Of a DNA stretch of 39,798 nt, positions 7,658 to 14,834 are shown in pieces. The DNA is from Clostridia bacterium (GTDB taxonomy: Bacteria; Bacillota; Clostridia; Oscillospirales; CAG-272). Below the pieces are notes generated by a model. The model was not told the origin of the DNA. It made no database searches and saw nothing but the letters and a program-made list of their open reading frames with translations. The stretch is taken from positions 1 to 39,798 of the forward strand of contig JAFQMO010000079.1 of assembly GCA_017414385.1 (NCBI GenBank). Direction: 5' to 3'. The position numbers and the translations under genes were made by a program. The first letter of the stretch is position 1; each line of letters starts with the position of its first letter.

Positions 7658-8872
7658 ATGAAATCTTGTGTTCACGGTAAAAGAGGAGTATGTCTGCTGC
7701 TTGCGATTGCTGCGGTGGTGCTGAATATATCCGCATCCGGTGATGATGGTGCGGGAGGGCTGCCGTCAAAATCGGAGAATGCGCTTGCTGTCTCACAGGA
7801 GATCACCGGTGCGCCTCCGGACATTTCTGCGGCAAGCGCGGTTGTGACAGACCTCTTTGGAAAAGTTCTCTATGAAAAGAATGCGGATGAACGCCGTCCA
7901 ATGGCGAGCACGACAAAGATCATGACTGCACTTACCGTGATGGAAAATGCTGCAGACCTCAATGCGACGGTGACAGTTCCTGCAGCGGCGGTCGGGATCG
8001 AAGGCTCCTCTGTGTATCTGTATGAGGGAGAAAAGCTTACCGTTTTGCAGCTTCTTTACGCAATGATGCTGGAAAGTGCCAATGATGCTGCTGCAGCCTT
8101 GGCAATCAGTATGGCAGAAAATGTGGACTCTTTTGCGCAAATGATGAACACCACTGCCGCGGCAATGGGGTTGACCGATACAAATTTTGTCAACCCGCAC
8201 GGTCTTTACCACGATGACCATTATACAACTGCATATGAGCTTGCACAGATCACTGCGAGGGCAATGACATATCCCGGTTTTCGAGAGATCGTTTCCGCCA
8301 ACAAAATGAAGATACCCTTGAATGGCGGCGAAGGGGAGCGTCTCTTGATCAATCATAATAAGCTGCTCAAGCGCTACGAGGGCTGTATCGGTGTAAAGAC
8401 CGGGTACACCAAACGCAGCGGACGATGTCTTGTTTCCGCGGCGGAGCGCGACGGCATGACACTGATCTGCGTGACGCTTTGCGCACCGGATGATTGGCAG
8501 GATCACAGTGCGTTGCTTGATTGGGCGTTCTCCAAGTATGAAAGTACAGTGCTGTCCGAGGCGGGGGAGGAGCATATCACACTGCCTGTGGTTGGAAGCG
8601 GCGAAGCAGATGGAGGAGTAGCTCCCGTAACGCCACTGTGCACGAGTGAGGCATTCCGCGTAACATTGGAGCGTAATGTACAGCATATCTATACGGTGGT
8701 GGAAGCGCCGCGCTTTTTGTATGCACCGGTCCGGGCAGGCGATGCCGTTGGTATCGTGCGCTATTTTTGTGACGGAGCAGAGATCGGTGTTCAGCAGCTT
8801 TATGCGCAGAATGATGTGGCTTTGTATCAAAAGCCAAGTCTGTGGCAGCGGATTTGTCAACGATGGAAATGA
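7658..8872 (+). CDS. dacF: D-alanyl-D-alanine carboxypeptidase (S11, DacF-like)
   Basis: This exported penicillin-binding enzyme trims the terminal D-alanine from peptidoglycan stem peptides. The 404-residue product has a signal peptide (MKSCVHGKRG then a hydrophobic run). The three active-site motifs are STTK at 84-87, SAN at 140-142 and KTG at 247-249. A PBP5-type C-terminal beta domain of about 100 residues follows, and the protein ends in a short amphipathic segment (SLWQRICQRW) that could anchor it to the membrane. ATG 7658 is preferred over ATG 7577 because it begins directly with the signal peptide and follows GAGAGGGG. The neighbouring ytfJ and a sigmaE-like promoter suggest a role in spore cortex or sporulation septum peptidoglycan. 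Confidence 0.93.
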   Translation: MKSCVHGKRGVCLLLAIAAVVLNISASGDDGAGGLPSKSENALAVSQEITGAPPDISAASAVVTDLFGKVLYEKNADERRPMASTTKIMTALTVMENAADLNATVTVPAAAVGIEGSSVYLYEGEKLTVLQLLYAMMLESANDAAAALAISMAENVDSFAQMMNTTAAAMGLTDTNFVNPHGLYHDDHYTTAYELAQITARAMTYPGFREIVSANKMKIPLNGGEGERLLINHNKLLKRYEGCIGVKTGYTKRSGRCLVSAAERDGMTLICVTLCAPDDWQDHSALLDWAFSKYESTVLSEAGEEHITLPVVGSGEADGGVAPVTPLCTSEAFRVTLERNVQHIYTVVEAPRFLYAPVRAGDAVGIVRYFCDGAEIGVQQLYAQNDVALYQKPSLWQRICQRWK

Positions 8873-8896
8873 AAATATAAAGGAATTCGAATAACC

Positions 8897-9772
8897 ATGG
8901 AAAAAATCAGATTGCAAAAATATATGTCAGATGCCGGAGTTATGTCTCGCCGTGCGGCAGAAAAGGGGATCGTCGACGGTACGATTACCGTAAACGGTTC
9001 GCGCGCGGAGCTCGGTATGCGTGTGGATCCTGAGAAAGACGAGATCCGTTATGCGGGAAAACGGATCTATCTTCCCGACAACCGAGAAAAAAAGACGTAT
9101 ATTATGCTGAATAAGCCAAGAGGCTATGTGACGACCATGAGTGATGATCTGGGCAGAAAGTGTGTGGCATCGCTTGTACAGGATGTCGGATGCCGCGTGT
9201 ATCCCGTCGGCCGTCTGGATAAGGTCTCCGAGGGCTTGCTGATCATGACAAATGACGGTGATTTTGCAAACTATATGATGCATCCGAGTCATGAGGTGCC
9301 TAAGTATTATCATGTACGTATTGAGGGAGAGATTACCGACGAACAGGTCGAGGCGCTGTCCTCTCCAATGGAGATCGACGGTTTCGATATCCGCCCGGTC
9401 CATGTGGAGGTTTTGGTTTGTGAGGACGGACACTCAACCTTGCAGATGGAGCTGTACGAGGGACGTAACCGACAGATCCGTAAAATGTGTGAGCAGGTTG
9501 GATTGAAGATCATTCGTTTGAAGCGTGTTGCGATCGGCGAGATCCCGCTCGGAACGCTTCGCCTCGGTAAATGGCGGTATTTGACGGCGCAGGAGCTGAC
9601 CACGCTCATGCCCTCGCAAAAGGATCGCTTCCGGAATGCGGCAAAGGATGAGCGCGCGGAAAAGTTAGAGGCCGCTCAGAAGGCAAGGCCCGCCCGCCGT
9701 GCTTCTGCATCCTCTCGCGGATCCCGCTTCGGTCATGCACCGAAGGGGGCAAGGAAGTCGGGCACGAAGTAA
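8897..9772 (+). CDS. rluB: 23S rRNA pseudouridine synthase, RsuA/RluB family
   Basis: The enzyme isomerises a uridine to pseudouridine in ribosomal RNA, probably in 23S rRNA. The 291-residue product has an N-terminal S4 RNA-binding domain (residues 1-55, starting RLQKYMSDAGVMSRR). The catalytic domain follows, with VGRLDKVSEGLLIMTNDG around 104-121, in which Asp108 is the catalytic aspartate. YEGRNRQIRKMCE is the conserved C-terminal motif. An Arg/Ala/Ser-rich tail of about 35 residues extends past the core. It starts 24 bases after dacF, a pairing frequent in Clostridia. RluB is favoured over RsuA by context, but the target site is not provable from sequence. Confidence 0.92.
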   Translation: MEKIRLQKYMSDAGVMSRRAAEKGIVDGTITVNGSRAELGMRVDPEKDEIRYAGKRIYLPDNREKKTYIMLNKPRGYVTTMSDDLGRKCVASLVQDVGCRVYPVGRLDKVSEGLLIMTNDGDFANYMMHPSHEVPKYYHVRIEGEITDEQVEALSSPMEIDGFDIRPVHVEVLVCEDGHSTLQMELYEGRNRQIRKMCEQVGLKIIRLKRVAIGEIPLGTLRLGKWRYLTAQELTTLMPSQKDRFRNAAKDERAEKLEAAQKARPARRASASSRGSRFGHAPKGARKSGTK

Positions 9773-9798
9773 TGCGGTAAAGAATTGAGGAATAAAAA

Positions 9799-10185
9799 AT
9801 GTTGATCATCAAACCAATACAGGACAAGGAATTGCAGAAGGTACTGTGTGAGCGCTGTCATGTGGAATACCGTGCGGAAAGTCTTTGCTATCAGGCATAT
9901 GACGGAGAGACCTTTGTCGGGATCTGTCAGTTTGATATGGGACAGATCGGTTATATCTATGACTTGTGCAATCCGGAGGGGGTCGATGACGAGGAGGCCC
10001 TCTTTATCATGGGCCGTCAGACCATGAATTTCATGGATCTTTGCGGAACGCACGAGGCTGTATTTTCACCGCAAGGTCCGACCTCGGAGCATCTCATCAA
10101 GTGGCTTGGATTCCGCATGAAGTATGACCGGTGGTATATGGATCTGCATGGTGTGTTTGATAAGCATGCACACCACCATGATTGA
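9799..10185 (+). CDS. GNAT-like small protein of unknown function
   Basis: This 128-residue product resembles the N-terminal half of GNAT acetyltransferases, with an IIKPIQDKELQKVLCERC start and an YDGETFVGICQFDMG strand pair around residues 34-50. I do not see a clear acetyl-CoA loop (Q/R-x-x-G-x-G/A), so enzymatic activity is uncertain. It ends in a His-rich HAHHHD tail. GAGGAAT precedes ATG 9799, 26 bases after rluB, and a strong terminator follows, so it is probably the last gene of this operon. Confidence 0.6.
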   Translation: MLIIKPIQDKELQKVLCERCHVEYRAESLCYQAYDGETFVGICQFDMGQIGYIYDLCNPEGVDDEEALFIMGRQTMNFMDLCGTHEAVFSPQGPTSEHLIKWLGFRMKYDRWYMDLHGVFDKHAHHHD

Positions 10186-10195
10186 TTTTGAAATG

Positions 10196-10238
10196 AAAAA
10201 ATAATCGCCGTATCCTTTGGGATACGGCGATTTTCTTT
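10196..10238. terminator. Bidirectional intrinsic terminator between convergent operons
   Basis: AATCGCCGTATCC (10203-10215) and GGATACGGCGATT (10220-10232) form a perfect 13-bp stem with a four-base loop. A TTTTCTTT tract lies on the right and an A-rich tract on the left, so it can stop transcription from both the GNAT-like gene and the leftward gltX operon. Confidence 0.93.
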
Positions 10239-10247
10239 GAAAAAGGA

Positions 10248-10811
10248 TCATTTTTCAATGATGAGATTCCGTGAGCGGTGCAGAAAAGGGGAAATATCGA
10301 AGGTAACGATCATGTCCTTGAGATCACCTTGATAATTTAAGACCGCACCGGGCAACCTGTCAAAGTCATTCGGAAGATAAAGAGAACTGCTCTTATGTGA
10401 CGGGAGGATCTCTGCATGCTTCAAAAGCTCCGCAACAAAATGAGAACAGAAGTATGTGAATTTCCGATGGTACGGGATGTGCAGAAAACTGAAAATAACG
10501 CCGAGAAATGTATAACGCATACGATTTCTGTACGCAACGAAAAACTCAATCTTCTTCTTGATCGACCGATAGGTCTTTTCAGGAATTTCAAGCTCATACA
10601 GGCGGCACGGGAATGGCTTTCTGCCGGGCTTGATGTACCGATTGATTTTTTCTATGATGAATCCCTTAAAAACAAAGCTGTAGAAGGTATTCAGATCTTC
10701 TTCAAGTCCGATGGATACGTGCGTATAGTAGCTTTGGGTGCATAGGGAAATCATACTTGAAAGTCTTCCGGGGAAACGCGTTAATAAGATATAAATCCTT
10801 TTCGTAGTCAC
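10248..10811 (-). CDS. Permuted papain-fold (NlpC/P60- or YiiX-like) protein
   Basis: The 187-residue product has a His near its N-terminus in YYTHVSIGL (His31) and a Cys near its C-terminus in YFCSHFVAELL (Cys122). His before Cys is the reverse of standard NlpC/P60 enzymes and fits the circularly permuted YiiX-like papain fold, whose members are peptidases, amidases or acyltransferases. No signal peptide is visible, so a cytoplasmic role is likely. I chose the GTG at 10811-10809 because CGGAG lies nine bases upstream. An upstream in-frame ATG would overlap glnS by more than 100 bases. It is the last gene of the gltX-glnS operon, 28 bases after glnS. The substrate is unknown. Confidence 0.65.
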   Translation of the reverse strand: MTTKRIYILLTRFPGRLSSMISLCTQSYYTHVSIGLEEDLNTFYSFVFKGFIIEKINRYIKPGRKPFPCRLYELEIPEKTYRSIKKKIEFFVAYRNRMRYTFLGVIFSFLHIPYHRKFTYFCSHFVAELLKHAEILPSHKSSSLYLPNDFDRLPGAVLNYQGDLKDMIVTFDISPFLHRSRNLIIEK

Positions 10812-10839
10812 AATCGTTGTCTCCGTTATCTGCGGATGC

Positions 10840-12501
10840 TTATGCCTTGAAGGAATCCTTGAGCGTAACGACACGGTTGAAGGTGTTTTCATTTTTGGTG
10901 TCTTTTGCGTAATAACCATCACGGACAAACTGGAATTTTTCTCCGGGAACAGCATCTGCAAGCGCCGCTTCGATCTTTACCTTTTCCACACGGACAGCAG
11001 AATTGGGGTTGAGATAACGGTCATAGTCACCGGAATCGATCTCATTCATGTTCTCTTCTGTAAAGAGACGGTCATAAAGGATGACTGTGGCTTCCTTTGC
11101 ATAGGCAGCAGAGAGCCAATGGATCGTTCCCTTTATCTTTCTGCCGTCGACGGGATTTCCGTTTCCGGTTTCGAAATCGACTGTTGTGTGGATCTCCTTG
11201 ATCGAGCCGTCATCATTTTGTACGATCTCGCCGCACTTCATGATGTAGGCACCCATCAGACGGACCTCGGAATCGGGCTTGAGACGGAAGAACTTGGGCG
11301 GGGGGACCATTGCAAAATCGGATGCTTCGATATAAAGCTCCTTTGTGAAGGGGACCCTTCTTGTGCCGAGCTCGGGATGCTGCGGATGGTTGGGAATATC
11401 GAAATACTCGACCTTGTCAGCAGGATAATTGTCAACGATGATTCTGATCGGATTCTGAATGGCAATGCGACGCGGCGCTGTATTGTTAAGCTCCTCGCGG
11501 ATACAGTGCTCAAGCAGACCGATATCGACCATGGAGTTTGCCTTGGAGATACCGATTCTGGAACAGAAATCCAAAATGGATGCTGCGGTATAGCCACGGC
11601 GGCGAAGACCGCAGAGCGTGGGCATACGGGGATCGTCCCAACCGTCGACCAGACCGGATTCGACGAGATGGCGCAAAAAGCGCTTGCTCATGACGGTGTT
11701 TGTCATGTTCAAACGTGCAAACTCGATCTGACGGGGTCTTGAAGGGACAGAACAGTTCTCAATGACCCAATCATAAAGCGGTCTGTGGATCTCGTATTCC
11801 AGAGAACAGAGGGAATGAGAGATGCCCTCAAGTGCATCTTGGATGGGATGCGCAAAATCGTACATCGGGTAGATGCACCATTTGCTGCCCTGTCTGTGAT
11901 GCTCGATATAACGGATACGGTAAAGAACAGGATCGCGCATACAGAAATTGCCCGATGCAAGGTCGATTTTTGCGCGAAGCGTGTATTTACCCTCGGGGAA
12001 CTCACCGTTCTTCATACGCTCAAACAGATCGAGGCTTTCCTCAATGGGTCTGTCACGCCAAGGGGAGACGGCGGGAGTTGTCAGATTTCCGCAGTATTTG
12101 GGATCGCGGAACTCCTCCGCAGTCAGCTCACAGACATATGCCAACCCTTTCTTGATCAGCTCAACTGCGTACTCGTAATCCTTTTCAAAATAGTCGGAGC
12201 CGTAGAAGAAACGGTCCTCCCAGTCGAATCCGAGCCAACGGATATCCTCCATGATGGCATCGACATATTCGGTATCCTCCTTTGCCGGATTGGTATCATC
12301 CATGCGAAGGTTACATTTGCCGCCGAAGCGGGCAGCAGTACCGAAATCGATGACGAGCGCCTTACAGTGACCGATGTGCAGGTAACCGTTGGGCTCCGGC
12401 GGAAAACGTGTGTGAACAGAGGTGTAATTACCCTGTGCAAGGTCGTCTTCAATCGCGTCCCAAATAAAATTCGAGGCGCGTGTTTCTTTGATGTCTTCCA
12501 T
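10840..12501 (-). CDS. glnS: Glutaminyl-tRNA synthetase
   Basis: This class I synthetase charges tRNA-Gln with glutamine. The 553-residue product has PEPNGYLHIGH with the HIGH motif at 42-45 and the KMSKS counterpart VMSKR at 270-274. A C-terminal anticodon-binding beta-barrel of about 200 residues follows, including PVDGRKIKGTIHWLSAAYA. Its length matches bacterial GlnRS. Most Firmicutes lack GlnRS and make Gln-tRNA by amidation, so its presence is notable though known in some Clostridia. It lies 45 bases after gltX and is probably cotranscribed with it. Confidence 0.95.
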   Translation of the reverse strand: MEDIKETRASNFIWDAIEDDLAQGNYTSVHTRFPPEPNGYLHIGHCKALVIDFGTAARFGGKCNLRMDDTNPAKEDTEYVDAIMEDIRWLGFDWEDRFFYGSDYFEKDYEYAVELIKKGLAYVCELTAEEFRDPKYCGNLTTPAVSPWRDRPIEESLDLFERMKNGEFPEGKYTLRAKIDLASGNFCMRDPVLYRIRYIEHHRQGSKWCIYPMYDFAHPIQDALEGISHSLCSLEYEIHRPLYDWVIENCSVPSRPRQIEFARLNMTNTVMSKRFLRHLVESGLVDGWDDPRMPTLCGLRRRGYTAASILDFCSRIGISKANSMVDIGLLEHCIREELNNTAPRRIAIQNPIRIIVDNYPADKVEYFDIPNHPQHPELGTRRVPFTKELYIEASDFAMVPPPKFFRLKPDSEVRLMGAYIMKCGEIVQNDDGSIKEIHTTVDFETGNGNPVDGRKIKGTIHWLSAAYAKEATVILYDRLFTEENMNEIDSGDYDRYLNPNSAVRVEKVKIEAALADAVPGEKFQFVRDGYYAKDTKNENTFNRVVTLKDSFKA

Positions 12502-12546
12502 GATATATGACCTGTCTTTCGTTTGTGAAAGATCCTTTCTTTTTTG

Positions 12547-14226
12547 TTATGCGATAAGTGCTTCAATACGCGCGCGGGTAGTTTCTTCGCCGAGGATGTG
12601 CATGACGGTATAAAGATCGGGTGCGTTTTCCTTTCCGCACACCGCGATACGCAGGAACATAGAAATGTCCGCAACATTTCCGCGGAAGGCTTCGGGGTTG
12701 GCCTTGTATGCCTTCATATCGGATGCAAAGCCGAGCGTATCCGCAATTGCCTTGATCTTGTCAAACCAAATGTTCATCTCGTCCTCGGGGGAATAGGTCT
12801 GTAAAAACTGTGTGCATGCGGAACGGATATCCGCTGCGTCAAAGCGTGCAAGCGGAGCACGGTCGACGGAGAAGAAGCAATCATAGAAGAATCCGATGTA
12901 AGGACGGACATCCTGCCATGTGCAAAGATCCTTCCTCGGCTTTTTACCGCCGCGCCCGATGGCAAAGATCGCCTTTGCCTTCTGCGGATCCTCTGCCATG
13001 ACACGGTAAAGCTCGGTATCGTATTCCTGTGCCCAATCGAGTGCCTTTTCGTAGATCTCATCTGCAGTCATACGGGAGAGAACATTCTTGGAAACGTCGT
13101 TGAGCTTCGTGAAATCGAACAAGCATCCGGAGACTGCCATCTTTTTGATATTGAAGGGGAAATCAAGGTAAGATTTCTCCGGGTTTTGCATATGCCATTC
13201 CTCAAAGTTTGAGTTGAGCAGTGTCAAAAGATATTCCCAAACACACTCCGTGGCGTAGCCCATGCTGCGGTAATCGTCCATCTTTGCACCCATGTCACGC
13301 TTGGAGAGCTTCTTTTTGCCGCCATTCTCGTCTGTTTTGAGGATCTGCGCGGTATGCAGATATTTTGGCATTCTGAAGCCGAGATAATTGAAGAGCATGA
13401 TGTGCTTGGGGAGAGAGGGGAGCCAATCCTCTCCGCGAATGACGTGCGTTGTTTTCATGAGGTGATCATCGACGGCATGTGCAAAATGGTAGGTCGGGAT
13501 ACCGTCTGATTTCAGGAGGACAAAGTCCTCGTCGTTCTCGGGCACCTCGAGAGTTCCCTTTACCTGATCGGTAAACTTAGTTTTCTTTTCAGGATCGCCG
13601 TTGGCAAGAATTCGAATCACAAACGGATCGCCGTTTGCAAGATGTGCCTTGACCTCATCCATGGTAAACTGACGGCCTGCGAGCATTGCGGCGCGTTTCT
13701 GTTCGGCAGCAACGTGCCAGTCGGTATTCTTGATTTCTGCTTTTTTATCTGTTGCCTGGATCTCCTCAAGCTCCTCTTCGGTAGAAAAGCAGGGGTACGC
13801 CTTTCCTTCCGCAACAAGCTTTTTCGCAAATACATGATAGAGCTCTGCACGTTGGCTTTGCTTATAGGGACCGTATGCACCAACCTCGGTCAGCGTACCG
13901 TTTTCATCAAGCTTGATGCCTTCGTCATAAGAGACCCCGTATGCGGAAAGCGTACGAATCAGCGCTTCCACTGCACCCTTGATCTCGCGTTGACCGTCGG
14001 TATCCTCGATGCGGAGATAGAAAATACCGCCGGATTGATGCGCAAGCCGTTCGTCAACGACCGCCTGATACATACCGCCGAAATGAACAAATCCGGTCGG
14101 GCTCGGCGCAAAACGGGTGACCTTTGCGCCCTCGGGAAGATCGCGCGCAGGATAACGCGCTTCGATCTCATCAACGGTTGCGGTTATATTTGGAAAAAGC
14201 AATTCTGCAAGTGCCTGATAATCCAT
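12547..14226 (-). CDS. gltX: Glutamyl-tRNA synthetase
   Basis: This class I synthetase charges tRNA-Glu. The 559-residue product has FAPSPTGFVHFGG at 39-51, where HFGG replaces the usual HIGH, and KLSKR at 306-310 as the KMSKS motif. FYLRIEDTDGQREI (69-82) and the motif with GEDWLPSLPKH (265-274) identify it as GluRS rather than GlnRS. It is longer than the standard bacterial enzyme of about 480 residues, as in a divergent GluRS type found in Clostridia. The start ATG at 14226-14224 is preceded by GGAGGTG, which lies inside a perfect hairpin (14237-14257). A second ATG next to the GGAGGTG is out of frame. It heads the operon with glnS and the papain-like gene. Confidence 0.94.
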   Translation of the reverse strand: MDYQALAELLFPNITATVDEIEARYPARDLPEGAKVTRFAPSPTGFVHFGGMYQAVVDERLAHQSGGIFYLRIEDTDGQREIKGAVEALIRTLSAYGVSYDEGIKLDENGTLTEVGAYGPYKQSQRAELYHVFAKKLVAEGKAYPCFSTEEELEEIQATDKKAEIKNTDWHVAAEQKRAAMLAGRQFTMDEVKAHLANGDPFVIRILANGDPEKKTKFTDQVKGTLEVPENDEDFVLLKSDGIPTYHFAHAVDDHLMKTTHVIRGEDWLPSLPKHIMLFNYLGFRMPKYLHTAQILKTDENGGKKKLSKRDMGAKMDDYRSMGYATECVWEYLLTLLNSNFEEWHMQNPEKSYLDFPFNIKKMAVSGCLFDFTKLNDVSKNVLSRMTADEIYEKALDWAQEYDTELYRVMAEDPQKAKAIFAIGRGGKKPRKDLCTWQDVRPYIGFFYDCFFSVDRAPLARFDAADIRSACTQFLQTYSPEDEMNIWFDKIKAIADTLGFASDMKAYKANPEAFRGNVADISMFLRIAVCGKENAPDLYTVMHILGEETTRARIEALIA

Positions 14227-14236
14227 ATTCAGCCAT

Positions 14237-14257
14237 CACCTCCGATTCCCGGAGGTG
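14237..14257 (-). promoter_or_regulatory. Hairpin sequestering the gltX ribosome binding site
   Basis: In the gltX mRNA, CACCTCCG (14257-14250) is perfectly complementary to CGGAGGTG (14244-14237), with a five-base loop. The right arm is the Shine-Dalgarno sequence of gltX. No U tract follows, so it is not a terminator. It should limit ribosome access unless opened. Confidence 0.6.
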
Positions 14258-14320
14258 TCCTTTCGTCTTCCTTTGTCCTGTTTTTTTGTCAGATAGACAA
14301 TAAAATACAAACATATAATT

Positions 14321-14349
14321 ATTATACCATATATTTTCTTGTTTGTCTA
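14321..14349 (-). promoter_or_regulatory. Promoter of the gltX-glnS operon
   Basis: On the minus strand, TAGACA (14349-14344), a 17-base spacer and TATAAT (14326-14321) form a good vegetative promoter. Transcription would start near 14314, giving a leader of about 88 nt. A 9-bp inverted repeat, GATAGACAA (14292-14300) and TTGTCTATC (14343-14351), flanks the -10, and one arm overlaps the -35. Confidence 0.75.
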
Positions 14350-14439
14350 TCCTTTTGAAAAAAAAGAATAGATATCGTCAAATAAATGTGAAGAAACTGT
14401 AAATTCCATTGACGAAAGATGGAACATACAGGGGATCTG

Positions 14440-14448
14440 TGATATAAT
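14440..14448 (+). promoter_or_regulatory. Extended -10 promoter ahead of the miaB gene run
   Basis: TGATATAAT (14440-14448) is a perfect extended -10. No good -35 lies 17 bases upstream. It would start transcription near 14455, just before a 50-codon ORF, and may also drive miaB, ricA-like, mutS and mutL. Confidence 0.55.
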
Positions 14449-14486
14449 ATATTGAATATAGGTGCCGATTGTGCGGGAGGATGACG

Positions 14487-14639
14487 ATGCATTCCGATGC
14501 AAAAAAACGGAGTTGCTTGGGGGATGCAGTCCTGGACGCGCTGATCCTTTTCGGCGTGTTTGTGTATTGGACCGAAATGCAGGACTCCACAGGTGTTTTA
14601 ACCGCAGAGTACATCCCTCCCATTCGACAGAGCATCTGA
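14487..14639 (+). CDS. Possible small protein, 50 residues, unrecognised
   Basis: ATG 14487 follows GGGAGG (14475-14480) with a six-base spacing and lies just downstream of an extended -10 promoter. The predicted product begins MHSDAKKRSCLGDA, has a hydrophobic stretch LDALILFGVFVYW around residues 17-29, and ends with IPPIRQSI. Codon choice in the first 40 codons looks like that of the neighbours. I do not recognise a family. It could be a real small membrane-associated peptide, or the front part of a gene broken by a frameshift (see the reading frame at 14691). Confidence 0.35.
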   Translation: MHSDAKKRSCLGDAVLDALILFGVFVYWTEMQDSTGVLTAEYIPPIRQSI

Positions 14640-14690
14640 ACAAGCCATGCGATCATTCGGCATACGGTGTGCTGATTGATTGGAAAAGAA

Positions 14691-14834
14691 ATGGCTTCGG
14701 TCATGTGTCTGCGCATACGCTTCCTTGCAGCTTTTTTGAGATTTTTCGGTCTGCCCTCTGTGTTGGCTGTGCGCAATGAGTATACCGCCTGTTTGTTCTA
14801 TGAGGATGATTTGAAAGGACAATCCGATGAGTGA
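14691..14834 (+). pseudogene. Possible remnant ORF in the same frame, overlapping miaB start
   Basis: A 47-codon frame from ATG 14691 encodes MASVMCLRIRFL and then RNEYTACLFYEDDLKG, and ends by overlapping the first bases of miaB. It is in the same frame as the small ORF at 14487, separated by two stop codons. Its ribosome binding site is weak. It could be the back part of a decayed gene, or chance. Low confidence. Confidence 0.2.

Noticed and set aside
14623..14629. Isolated Spo0A box before miaB (and another inside spoIIIAG at 26784-26790)
   Set aside because: Single copies at the frequency expected by chance; neither lies near a supported promoter in a regulatory position.
14378..14776. 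A 132-codon leftward frame upstream of gltX
   Set aside because: It spans the rightward extended -10 and small ORF, has no start signal and no recognisable family.
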